This document shows positions 28,501 to 36,399 of a DNA stretch of 64,000 bases, piece after piece (the first letter of the stretch is position 1; every line of letters starts with the position of its first letter). A program made the translations under genes and the position numbers. Origin of the DNA: Nostoc sp. HK-01 (lineage in GTDB: Bacteria; Cyanobacteriota; Cyanobacteriia; Cyanobacteriales; Nostocaceae); contig AP018318.1 in the NCBI GenBank assembly GCA_003990705.1, positions 1,178,001-1,242,000 on the forward strand, read 5' to 3'. The notes below the pieces were generated by a model that worked only from the letters and a program-made list of their open reading frames with translations, did not search any database and was not told the origin of the DNA.

Positions 28501-30299
28501 CTCTCCCTGATTTAAGTTACAAAACCATTGACTCAAGTGCTTCAACAGATAAAGCGCTCTTATTTAGTCAAACTGACTTCAAGCTCGATCCCACCCGTCG
28601 TCCCAATGGTATTCGACTGATCAATGGCAGCAATTTAGCACGAGGTGGAACCAATAGTACAACTTACGATCCTTCAGAAAAAGGCTTAATTTTAGTCAGT
28701 AATACACCAGTTTACGTTAAAGGTAATTTCAATCTGCATCAAAAGTCTGATGGAACTGCGGTTGAAGAGTTTTCTGACTATAGCGAGACTGACTCTAGCA
28801 ACTTCTACAACCGAGCAACATTCAATACCCATTTTGCTTGCCGCCCAGGAAGAGGTGGATGTCCTAGTAGTGCTGGTGATGGTGACGTGTGGCGACCATC
28901 AACTATCTTGGCTGATTCTCTTACCCTTTTATCTGGAGATTTCCAAGACGGTTTCCGTAATCATGGTGACTACGACATACGAGATAATGCCAACAGTATC
29001 CCAGATACACAGTTAGTTAACAATTTTGTGACCAGTGCTAACTGGGCAGATTCTACTACTGGATATCCAAGTACTAGTTTCAAAACTTCTTACCTTGCCA
29101 ATGGTGTTACACCAGTTCAGCGCCGCACAGACTTTAACGAATATCTCATGGAGGTTTGTGTCAAAGTACCAACAACAACCTGTGGAGATGGAGACTGGTA
29201 TATTAAACCTGGTACTACTGGTGCATTAAAAGTTTCAGATTTAACTTTCAATGCTGCTCTTGACATTACAAACACACATCAAGCTGGTACAACTGCTCAA
29301 TCGGCTCTTACACAATACCAAAGCTACGCTCGTAGAGTAGCTTTCGTCAGAAACAGCAGTAATCAGCTGCTAGATGATACTGGTGCTGTAATTACTGATG
29401 CCACAGCAGCTAGTACCAAGCTGCCAGTACCAATAGGCATTGATAGTACTGGAAAAGTCCAAAAGTATCCATACAGTACTTTTAGCAGTACTAATAAACC
29501 GCGCTCAGTCACTAATAAATCAGCGTTATGGTTTAAAACCAGCAATAGTAACACTGCTCCTACAGGTAGCGACTATTACGCAGTTGATAAACCACTCTTC
29601 TTACAGTCACGACCATTTGGTACTCAACAACCTCCATTAGTACCAGTGCTACATATCTATAGTCCATTAGGTACCCCCAGTAATGCCTTGACTCAAGGAA
29701 CAAAAACACCTGGTATTCAACAACAATGGGTACAAAAAGTGACTAGTGACTATACCTTTAATTCCAGTTTTGTATCTGGTAATAGCCCTAGCCGTCCTGA
29801 AGAAGAATCAGCAGGATTACAGAATTTTGTTCGCTTTCTAGAGTATTGGGGGGATTCTGGTGATTCTACGAGTCCTCTGCGTGCTGCCAAGATTAGGGGT
29901 AGCTTTATTCAATTCAAACGCAGCAGTTATGCTACAGCACCTTTTGCCAGTATCACGACGGCTGATGCAATAGCGAGTGGTAGTGCAACTAATAACCGCA
30001 GTTTCTTTGATTTCCCCTACATGACATATTGGACTAACAAAGGAACTCCACAAGGTACCACGGCTTACTACACACCACCAACTAGAGATTGGGGTTTTGA
30101 TGTAGCGTTGTTGTCTCAGTTACCTGACTTATTTGCTCAAAGATTTACTGTGCCACAAGCAGGGCCACCAGCAGAATATTTCCGCGAAGTTGGTAGGGAT
30201 GATGACTGGGTAAAAACTTTGTTGTGTGCGGCTCAAGGTTCAAGTTATGCAGTTCCGGCTAGTTATCGTCCTTCTTGTCCAAGTACTCCTTATCCTTAA
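25578..30299 (+). CDS. hpsA: HpsA, hormogonium polysaccharide protein
   Basis: A very large exported protein of 1573 residues, matching HpsA of the hormogonium polysaccharide locus. A basic N-terminal leader of 50 residues is followed by G50-FVLPTVAMVALVVVLLTTAILFRSF, a type IV-pilin-like hydrophobic helix. Position +5 is Thr rather than the usual Glu, as in PilX-type minor pilins. The remainder is Ser/Thr/Asn-rich, probably beta-structured, with PilX/PilV-like stretches such as LLLNGSIHTNGNLL. HpsA is needed for gliding polysaccharide in Nostoc punctiforme; its biochemical role is unknown. AGGA lies about 9 bases before ATG. It is the first gene of a plus-strand run with the pseudopilin genes. 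Confidence 0.85.
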   Translation: MSLKRQLVKIIKIISKKISKYSLFAVKKQINWLLRTLFLRKRRRESVNAGFVLPTVAMVALVVVLLTTAILFRSFERSKNATNVRVNEAVLNASMPAVDRATSKLEQLLNDPSLPRSTPTDVALYDVIKSNTRYDFGDETRLKLAADFNGTTGIQTSSTLETNETLTTAWKFPIDTDNNGKFDSFTIYSIYFRSPPRNTSNLFNRARKSLDARTPPMDKSQVGGACADAIGTSASLVGDASWYKSGGNLAKSFFVYTVNVPIDAVGGTTGLSTAKYEPGNRGFSALEYQQDRERIPVNNKAVWFENDLEISPGSDLLLNGSIHTNGNLLAGGQFSGVDIVFRQVSSKNSCYYEPDNAKITIGGNLGTGNVSQTTNKEPISVHLFRGYKTNPWTGDQSSPAVKIKIAGSTNHKSTTENGGQRLGHNDAAYNKRINLMKETALGLCTSCATQTTVSGLKTAVQGVARYPQEVKTNVVTRIDQSTGLDLASAKSILDDEIELYLRNRTRRVPFAEVSSAIPSDTQALGTYTASNVFPGTTEIEVPAAWREITTTNTGLTLSLDKLPATEPEQQKDDGKENYSGDRVFIGNNLPAYWKNTAGQYVTGQARQPVDNGTTKWDNPNTIARTRASQVQPQLNLGVTDRNDFWEQKAVEDNSANPLSNVGGLRVITGAGIYVDDDGVVASGTASFARSTRSFLSNPTLDANFVGSGGGKMPTPTGFKDAGTAQTNIVVWPDTMPMTGAPGETKKGDLLMRATAVYHFKSSAGTAQTPIACVSSYFDPTNNITAQNLLTLTASWKYPLPADQSTTAGKSNNGIVYAFPGRTISSANLTILKRQARLVFPNGRIANEPLRRAMEKYTSNSNAFTNFTMEDYSAVDTALCSLSILNGATPAISPTLPHGAIREAAFLDAREVRALQNRTAYQTGTQGEYSLDLEQRQPLEVRVTEINLGRLANKTIATTEYLLPKSGIIYATRDDSLPDLSYKTIDSSASTDKALLFSQTDFKLDPTRRPNGIRLINGSNLARGGTNSTTYDPSEKGLILVSNTPVYVKGNFNLHQKSDGTAVEEFSDYSETDSSNFYNRATFNTHFACRPGRGGCPSSAGDGDVWRPSTILADSLTLLSGDFQDGFRNHGDYDIRDNANSIPDTQLVNNFVTSANWADSTTGYPSTSFKTSYLANGVTPVQRRTDFNEYLMEVCVKVPTTTCGDGDWYIKPGTTGALKVSDLTFNAALDITNTHQAGTTAQSALTQYQSYARRVAFVRNSSNQLLDDTGAVITDATAASTKLPVPIGIDSTGKVQKYPYSTFSSTNKPRSVTNKSALWFKTSNSNTAPTGSDYYAVDKPLFLQSRPFGTQQPPLVPVLHIYSPLGTPSNALTQGTKTPGIQQQWVQKVTSDYTFNSSFVSGNSPSRPEEESAGLQNFVRFLEYWGDSGDSTSPLRAAKIRGSFIQFKRSSYATAPFASITTADAIASGSATNNRSFFDFPYMTYWTNKGTPQGTTAYYTPPTRDWGFDVALLSQLPDLFAQRFTVPQAGPPAEYFREVGRDDDWVKTLLCAAQGSSYAVPASYRPSCPSTPYP

Positions 30300-30329
30300 A
30301 AATGCTGCTTGAAAGTTGGGTGATTCATC

Positions 30330-31094
30330 ATGATTAGACATAAGCAACTCAGTCAACAAATAACAGTGGCAAACATAGCAATCAAACTAAAATCTGCTCA
30401 ATCTGGTGAAGGTGGTTTTACAATCATCGAGTCTTTAATAGCATTGCTGATCGTTGCTATTTTAATGACTGCGATCGCACCTGCACTGGTTATATCATTT
30501 GCTACTCGTGTTCAAGCAAGACGTGTTGAATTAGCCAGCCAATCAGCCAGAGCCTACATTGATGGGATTAAGGCTGGCTCAATTAATGTTCCTAACCAAG
30601 TAGTGCTGTTGAATGAAGTTAATTCGACCAACAAGACTTTTAACTCACAACGGAGTACGTTCTCTGGAGTAGCAGCACCTAGTTCAACTTTGCCTACCTG
30701 CACCAGTCCTACAAATGGCTACTGTCAGAATGGCTCCGCCCCAACTACAACCACAACTAGTTTGTACTGCATAGATCGGGATGGTGGTGGTTGTACGAGT
30801 ACTAGTACTAGAGATTTTGTCATTCAAGCCTTTCGGAGTACGACAGCTACTACTCTTAGTGCTGCCAATGATGATGCTACCAAAGGATACCTTTTAGGCG
30901 TGCGGGTTTACAGGTCAGATGCCTTTACTGGCACGGGTACCTTAAAAACAATGAAAGCCAATAATTCTAAAGCGAGAACTTTTACTGGTGGTTTAGGCGA
31001 TCGTCAAACACCATTAATGGAAATTGTAACAGAAGTTGCTTCTCAACAAACCAAATTTGACGATTATTGCTCTCGTTTTGGAGGTTGTCAGTAA
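30330..31094 (+). CDS. hpsB: Pseudopilin HpsB
   Basis: A 254-residue minor pilin-like protein. The prepilin peptidase site is GEGG|FTIIESLIALLIVAILMTAIAPAL, with cleavage after G29 and the conserved Glu at mature position 5 (E34). A signal leader of 29 residues is long for the family. The rest is a soluble domain with cysteine pairs (LPTCTSPTNGYCQNG, CIDRDGGGC). Pseudopilins form the short fibre of type II secretion or type IV pili; in Nostoc hormogonia, HpsB-D act in polysaccharide export. It starts 30 bases after hpsA. Confidence 0.85.
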   Translation: MIRHKQLSQQITVANIAIKLKSAQSGEGGFTIIESLIALLIVAILMTAIAPALVISFATRVQARRVELASQSARAYIDGIKAGSINVPNQVVLLNEVNSTNKTFNSQRSTFSGVAAPSSTLPTCTSPTNGYCQNGSAPTTTTTSLYCIDRDGGGCTSTSTRDFVIQAFRSTTATTLSAANDDATKGYLLGVRVYRSDAFTGTGTLKTMKANNSKARTFTGGLGDRQTPLMEIVTEVASQQTKFDDYCSRFGGCQ

Positions 31095-31139
31095 ATCAGC
31101 TATGAATAACGGCTTAATAATTCAGGAGAAAACTGCCAA

Positions 31140-32234
31140 ATGAAAAATTTCCTCAGATTTCTTCTCAAAATTCAGCTGCAAAAATCGCAGCATTTGCAGT
31201 CACAAAAAGGCTTTACATTAGTCGAGTTATTGGTAGCCTTGATTTTGGCATTTCTTGTCATCACACCTTTGATGGGTTTCATGATTGATGTGATGAATAC
31301 AGATCGCAAAGAGCAGGCAAAATCTACCTCAGAACAAGAAGTACAGGCAGCATTAGCATATATTGCCCAAGACATGGAACAAGCAGTATATATCTATGAT
31401 GCTGATGGAATATATGGGAAAACAACAACAGTAAACGGAGAAACAATCACAATCAACGGAATTTTAGGACAATTACCAAGTGGAACAGCTTCAAACCCCG
31501 ATAAAGTACCTGTACTGGTTTTTTGGAAGCGCTACTTTTTAAATAAAGACCAAATTGTCCAAACTTCTAGCACTAGTACTGGTAGAGCAGGTTGCTTATA
31601 TAACCTGCCAAGTACTGGCGGGGGTGGTTGTAACGACCAAGATTATATGCTGTATTCTTTGGTAGCTTATTACCTAGTTAAAGATAATAGTGCTACCTGG
31701 AATTCTACTACTACCCGTATTGAGAGGTGGGAAATTCGGGATGGTATTCGGGATGTTACTGGTTCTTTCAGTCGTTCAGAGACTGTTAATAGTACTACAA
31801 AAACAGTCAAATATCGGTTGTTACCGAGTACTGGTTTTATGCCATTTGATCTATCTTTAGAGGGAGATTTAAAGAGGAAGTTAGGTAACTGGAGAAAACA
31901 TTCAGCCAGTTACGATTTAAACGTCAATAAGTTAACTACCTTAGCTGATTATATTGACCAAACTACAAGTGGAACACCAACCCTAGCAGCTTGTAATACA
32001 GCAGCAGGTGAGCAACAAGTTCCAGACTATACAAAAACAAATGTTCCTACTACCTTTAGAACTGGCAGTTTCTATGCTTGTGTAAATGCAAGTAAATACA
32101 TAGCAAGAGTTTATATCAGAGGTAATGCTCTAGCCAGAATTCAAACTGGCGCTCAATATAGTTCTCAGCAATCTGCTTATTTTCCAACTGCAAATATTCA
32201 GATTAAAGGTCGTGGCTTCCTTGGTATTGAGTAA
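31140..32234 (+). CDS. hpsC: Pseudopilin HpsC
   Basis: A 364-residue pseudopilin of the large (GspJ/PilW-like) size class. The processing site is QKG|FTLVELLVALILAFLVITPLMGF, with cleavage after G24 and Glu at mature position 5 (E29). The C-terminal domain is long and polar, with paired cysteines (GCLYNLPSTGGGGC). It should sit at the tip or base of a short secretion pilus built with HpsB and HpsD. AGGAG lies 11 bases before ATG, a good ribosome-binding site. It is 45 bases downstream of hpsB and 14 bases before the next gene. Confidence 0.85.
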   Translation: MKNFLRFLLKIQLQKSQHLQSQKGFTLVELLVALILAFLVITPLMGFMIDVMNTDRKEQAKSTSEQEVQAALAYIAQDMEQAVYIYDADGIYGKTTTVNGETITINGILGQLPSGTASNPDKVPVLVFWKRYFLNKDQIVQTSSTSTGRAGCLYNLPSTGGGGCNDQDYMLYSLVAYYLVKDNSATWNSTTTRIERWEIRDGIRDVTGSFSRSETVNSTTKTVKYRLLPSTGFMPFDLSLEGDLKRKLGNWRKHSASYDLNVNKLTTLADYIDQTTSGTPTLAACNTAAGEQQVPDYTKTNVPTTFRTGSFYACVNASKYIARVYIRGNALARIQTGAQYSSQQSAYFPTANIQIKGRGFLGIE

Positions 32235-32248
32235 ACTGGAGCATAATT

Positions 32249-32914
32249 ATGAAAAAATTAATAGTCTGCAAATCTGGACAAAAATCTACAAAAAGTAGAG
32301 TTATTGACTCTTCCAAACAATGCTTAATAACTAAGCATTACACGTATCAATATAGTTCTCAAGAAAATGCTGGATTTTCTTTAGTAGAAGTCATAGCAGT
32401 AGTTCTTATGGTTGGCATTTTAGCTACAATCGCCATCCCCTCTTGGAATGCTTTTATTAACAGACAAAGAGTAGGTAAAGCTAATGAAGCTGTTTTAACA
32501 GTATTGCAAAAAGCACGACAAGAAGCTAAAAACAAAAAACTCAAATATAGTGTCAGTTTTAGAAACAGTAATAACCTACCAGAACTCGCCTTTCACCCTG
32601 ATTCTGATACTCCTGACTTTTCTAAAGATAAAACATTCAATGATTTAGGCTTAAAAACAGGGCAAATATCGATAGGTAGTAATCTGAATAATGCAAATCA
32701 GGGTACTAGTAGTGTGAGCGTAATTACTACAACAGTTAAAAAAATTACATTTGATAATAATGGTACTTTACCTGTAGATGCTACAGTACCCATAAAAATA
32801 GTAGTTGCATCTAGCTCTAGCAACATTACACAGACTAATGGACTAAAACGATGCGTGATTATAGAAACACTTCTTGGTGGAATGCGAAGCGCTAAGGATA
32901 GTGCTTGTAATTAA
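32249..32914 (+). CDS. hpsD: GspH/FimT-type pseudopilin, probable HpsD
   Basis: A 221-residue pseudopilin. An unusually long leader of 42 residues precedes NAG|FSLVEVIAVVLMVGILATIAIPSW, with Glu at mature position 5 (E47). The helix and the following NRQRVGKANEAVLTVLQKARQEAKNKK match the GspH/FimT class. The C-terminus has RCVIIETLLGGMRSAKDSAC. GGAG sits about 9 bases before ATG. By order after hpsB and hpsC it should be hpsD. Its C-terminus resembles that of the pseudopilin at 33947-34519 (RRCVYASTLLGTMRKG), so those two are paralogs separated by a glycosyltransferase gene. Confidence 0.75.
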   Translation: MKKLIVCKSGQKSTKSRVIDSSKQCLITKHYTYQYSSQENAGFSLVEVIAVVLMVGILATIAIPSWNAFINRQRVGKANEAVLTVLQKARQEAKNKKLKYSVSFRNSNNLPELAFHPDSDTPDFSKDKTFNDLGLKTGQISIGSNLNNANQGTSSVSVITTTVKKITFDNNGTLPVDATVPIKIVVASSSSNITQTNGLKRCVIIETLLGGMRSAKDSACN

Positions 32915-32936
32915 ATCAAAACCTATACAAAAGAAA

Positions 32937-33890
32937 ATGTCTATTGAATTTACTGTGGCGATACCCACTTATAATGGAGCCAAACGTTTACCTGATTTGC
33001 TAGAAAAACTACACAACCAGGTTAATACTGAAAACTTTCAATGGGAAATTATTGTTGTAGATAATAATAGCAACGACTATACAGCAAAACTTGTACAAAC
33101 CTATCAAGAAACTTGGAAAAAACCTTATCCTTTAAGATATTGTTTTGAATCAAAACAGGGTGCAGCCTTCGCTAGAAAGCTTGCTGTTAAAGAAGCTAAA
33201 GGTAAATTAATCGGTTTTTTAGATGATGATAACTATCCAGATTTAAATTGGGTAGCCACAGCTTATACTTTTGGTCAACATTATCCAAAAGCTGGTGCTT
33301 ATGCTAGTCAAATACATCCTTTATGGGAAATAGATCCCCCAGAAAATTTTCAGCGTATTGCTGCTTTTTTAGCAATTACAGAACGAGGTAATTTACCCTT
33401 ACTATATGAACCAGCAAAAAAATTACTTCCACCATCCGCCGGGCTTGTTATCCGACAACAAGCTTGGTTAGAAAGTGTCCCAAATAATTTTATTTTGACT
33501 GGTAGAACTGCTGAAAATATGGTAACAGGTGAAGATTTAGAAATGTTATCTTATCTGCAAAAATTTGGCTGGGAAATTTGGTATAACCCAGAAATGGAAA
33601 TTTACCACAAAATTAGCGCTTCTCGATTAACCAGAGATTATTTAATTCCCTTCTTCCGCGGGATTGGATTTAGTCGTTGTGTTACGAGAATGATTAATGT
33701 TCAACCTTGGATAAGACCAGTGGTATTATTAGCTTACATGTTAAACGATATCCGAAAAATAATTTTACATTTATTTAAATACCAAACCAAAATCAAAACA
33801 GATTTAGTTACAGCCTGTGAAATGCAACTATTTTTAAGTAGTTTAATTAGCCCTTTTTATCTGTGGAAAAAAGGCTATTTTCACAAATAA
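32937..33890 (+). CDS. hpsE: Family 2 glycosyltransferase HpsE (copy 2, within the hps cluster)
   Basis: A 317-residue GT2 enzyme closely similar over its length to the protein at 19182-20156: FTVAIPTYNG, IIVVDNNSND, FLDDDNYPD, GEDLEML and GWEIWYNPEMEI all align. I start at 32937 (MSIEFTV) because this matches copy 1 exactly; an in-frame ATG at 32874 would overlap the preceding pseudopilin gene. It should transfer a sugar in hormogonium polysaccharide synthesis. Sitting between two pseudopilin genes, it is the more likely cognate HpsE of this cluster. Confidence 0.8.
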   Translation: MSIEFTVAIPTYNGAKRLPDLLEKLHNQVNTENFQWEIIVVDNNSNDYTAKLVQTYQETWKKPYPLRYCFESKQGAAFARKLAVKEAKGKLIGFLDDDNYPDLNWVATAYTFGQHYPKAGAYASQIHPLWEIDPPENFQRIAAFLAITERGNLPLLYEPAKKLLPPSAGLVIRQQAWLESVPNNFILTGRTAENMVTGEDLEMLSYLQKFGWEIWYNPEMEIYHKISASRLTRDYLIPFFRGIGFSRCVTRMINVQPWIRPVVLLAYMLNDIRKIILHLFKYQTKIKTDLVTACEMQLFLSSLISPFYLWKKGYFHK

Positions 33891-33946
33891 GTTAATGGTG
33901 AAAATTTGAAGTAAAAATTATTTGCTTTACTTGTTAACTTTTTTGG

Positions 33947-34519
33947 GTGCATGAAGTTTTGAATAAGCATATAGTGCATTTTATCTTTCATACTAAAAAT
34001 TATAAGTGTGAATCTATTAGCGGATTTACACTACCAGAAATATTAGTAACTCTTATTATTATTGGTTTATTAGTTGCTGTGGCAATACCACAGTGGTTGG
34101 CTTTTATAGATATTCAGCGTCTTAATGCTGCCCAAGATGAAGTTTATCGGGCTATGCGGCAAGCTCAAAGCCAAGCTGCTAAAGAAAAATTAACTTGGCA
34201 AGCTAGTTTTAGTCAACAAAATGGCATTGTCAAATGGGCAATTCACCCTTCTAATGTAAATTCCTCGGAAGCTAACTGGAATAATTTAGATAGGAACGTG
34301 CAACTATATGAAACTGAGACAACATTGCAACAGTCTAACGGAATAAGTCAAGTTCAGTTTGATCATCGGGGGAATGTGAAAGTTTTGGGGCAGATCACTT
34401 TCTATAGTAAATATGCTGGAAAAGTTAGGCGTTGTGTGTATGCTTCTACACTGTTAGGGACAATGCGTAAAGGCGCAGAACATTCTACAGCTAACGACAG
34501 TGGTAAATATTGCTATTAA
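33947..34519 (+). CDS. GspH/FimT-type pseudopilin of the hps cluster
   Basis: A 190-residue pseudopilin with GTG start at 33947. The processing site is SISG|FTLPEILVTLIIIGLLVAVAIPQWLAF, with cleavage after G26 and Glu at mature position 5 (E31). The conserved helix continues into DIQRLNAAQDEVYRAMRQAQSQAAKEK, and the C-terminus carries RRCVYASTLLGTMRKG. It is a paralog of the probable HpsD. In the Nostoc punctiforme cluster a further pseudopilin-like gene exists, but I cannot assign the letter. It should join the same short secretion fibre. Confidence 0.78.
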   Translation: MHEVLNKHIVHFIFHTKNYKCESISGFTLPEILVTLIIIGLLVAVAIPQWLAFIDIQRLNAAQDEVYRAMRQAQSQAAKEKLTWQASFSQQNGIVKWAIHPSNVNSSEANWNNLDRNVQLYETETTLQQSNGISQVQFDHRGNVKVLGQITFYSKYAGKVRRCVYASTLLGTMRKGAEHSTANDSGKYCY

Positions 34520-34552
34520 GATATTTTAGTCGGTAAAAATTAAGGTTATTGC

Positions 34553-35209
34553 GTGCTGAAATTATCAGAAGTTCAAAAACAGCACTTAATTATTTTTACA
34601 CGCTATCCAGAAGCAGGAAAGACTAAAACTCGCTTAATACCAGCTTTGGGTAGTATTGGTGCTGCTAATCTGCAACAGCAAATGACTGAATACACTTTGT
34701 TACAAACCCAAGAATTACAAAAAGCTATTGGTATTTCTGTAGAAGTGCGGTTTACTGGTGGAAATTTGCAATTAATGCAAGATTGGTTAGGTTCGGAACT
34801 ACTTTATAAATCACAAGGTGAAGGTGATTTAGGTTCACGGATGGCGCGATCGCTGTTTGATGCTTTCCAAAAGCGGGCAGAATATGGGATTATCATTGGC
34901 ACCGATTGCCCTGGACTAAATTCCCAAATTTTGGCAACCGCTTTCCAACAATTACAAACTGTTGATTTGGTAATTGGGCCAGCTATCGATGGTGGTTATT
35001 ACTTAATTGGTGTGCATCGCTTCATTCCAGAATTATTCGCTAACATCGATTGGGGAACTGCTCAGGTATTACAACAAACTGTGGCTATTGCCGAAAAAAT
35101 TGGTGTCTCACATACCTACTTACCTGCATTGGCTGACGTTGACCAACCAGAGGATCTGTCAATTTGGGAAGAAATTGTTCAGCAGTCAGACTGGTTGAGA
35201 AATTCATAG
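34553..35209 (+). CDS. TIGR04282 family glycosyltransferase-like protein (DUF2064)
   Basis: A 218-residue protein with GTG start at 34553. The sequence LIIFTRYPEAGKTKTRLIPALG (12-33), then SRMARSLFDAF, IIIGTDCPGL and GPAIDGGYYLIGVHR are the signature of the TIGR04282/DUF2064 family, a GT-A-like fold. Members are often labelled as arsenosugar biosynthesis glycosyltransferases, but many cyanobacterial ones have no arsenic context, and none is seen here. Lying 33 bases after a pseudopilin gene, it may serve the hps polysaccharide instead. Confidence 0.75.
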   Translation: MLKLSEVQKQHLIIFTRYPEAGKTKTRLIPALGSIGAANLQQQMTEYTLLQTQELQKAIGISVEVRFTGGNLQLMQDWLGSELLYKSQGEGDLGSRMARSLFDAFQKRAEYGIIIGTDCPGLNSQILATAFQQLQTVDLVIGPAIDGGYYLIGVHRFIPELFANIDWGTAQVLQQTVAIAEKIGVSHTYLPALADVDQPEDLSIWEEIVQQSDWLRNS

Positions 35210-35463
35210 ATAGCTGAAAATCAACGTTGTTTTTTTACTCATATCAGCTAATCTCGTATCTTCAAACACCAAGTATTTTCTGAAGACACACAGGTTAACT
35301 AGTGCTACCGTGGTGTAGTTTCAAACCTACAGGTAATAACTAGTATTACATTTGCCTTTTCTATATAAGAGATAGTTTTATTGAACAGGCAGAGTTACAG
35401 GAACAATATTCCAGTAACTTTAAATAGGACAATCACGCTGATTCATTAATAAGTTTGGAGAAT

Positions 35464-36300
35464 ATGACTAATCGTTTTACTTCTGGGAACGCAGCCCTTG
35501 GACTCAAAGTAATTGGGGCAGTTTTAATTTTGTCCTTTTTGCTGGACTTTTTAATTTTATTGCTCCCCTTCCAACCAACTGATCGCGGCTGGCAAATTAA
35601 TTTAGCAACAGCCCTAGTTGACCGAGGTATCGTGCCTATGGTGGGCTTAGGTTCCCTGTTGATTGGCTATTGGATTGATGGTGCTAGTGAAGGTGGTGCC
35701 AAAGGGATTGACTTAAGATTCCCAGCTTTCATTCTATCCAGTGTTTTGGGACTAATTTTCTTGTTGATTTTCCCGTTACACTTGAATAATGTTAATCAAG
35801 CCAAAGCGCAAACTGTCACTCAAATTGGTCAAGAAGCCGATCAGGCAGAAGCCCAACTGAAAAACCAAGTAAATCAATTCCAAGCGCAACTTAATACAGA
35901 TCAGGGAAAAGCTCAGTTAGAACAACTCCGCGCCCAAGCCAGAGCGCAGTTTTCGGAATTACTGAAAGATGATCAAAAGTATAAACAAGCTCTGGCTAAT
36001 CCTCAATTGCCACAATCACAGAAAGACTTACTCCAGAAGTTTAAAGCTAATCCTCAAGAACTGGACAAATTTATTGCCCAACAAACCGATCCTCAAGGAC
36101 TGGCTAATCAGCGATTAAGCCAAATTCGTCAGCGCAAGGAAGATGCGGAAAAACAAGCTAGAGACAATGCTTGGAAATCTGGATTACGGATTAGTATGAG
36201 CAGTCTGTTGTTGTCGATTGGGTACATTATTATCGGCTGGACAGGATTAAGAGGTGGTGGCGCTTTACAAACTGGTGGACGTAAAGCTGCTGCACGGTAA
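35464..36300 (+). CDS. hpsJ: HpsJ-family membrane protein
   Basis: A membrane protein of 278 residues (281 if the upstream TTG at 35455 is used). Two hydrophobic segments near the N-terminus (LKVIGAVLILSFLLDFLILLL and GIVPMVGLGSLLIGYWI) are followed by a third around FPAFILSSVLGLIFLLIFPLHL. A long Gln/Ala-rich coiled coil at about 110-230 then leads to a last membrane segment near the C-terminus (MSSLLLSIGYIIIGWTGL). I match it to the HpsJ family seen in hormogonium polysaccharide and cyanoexosortase neighbourhoods; its role is not known. GGAG just before ATG gives unusually tight spacing. Confidence 0.62.
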   Translation: MTNRFTSGNAALGLKVIGAVLILSFLLDFLILLLPFQPTDRGWQINLATALVDRGIVPMVGLGSLLIGYWIDGASEGGAKGIDLRFPAFILSSVLGLIFLLIFPLHLNNVNQAKAQTVTQIGQEADQAEAQLKNQVNQFQAQLNTDQGKAQLEQLRAQARAQFSELLKDDQKYKQALANPQLPQSQKDLLQKFKANPQELDKFIAQQTDPQGLANQRLSQIRQRKEDAEKQARDNAWKSGLRISMSSLLLSIGYIIIGWTGLRGGGALQTGGRKAAAR

Positions 36301-36399
36301 AGCAAGGATGAAGTCTGAAGGCTGAACGATAAAATTCATACTTCATACTTCATGCTTTTGAGTAATTAACTGTTAGTAAAATCGCTATAAAATCTGCAC

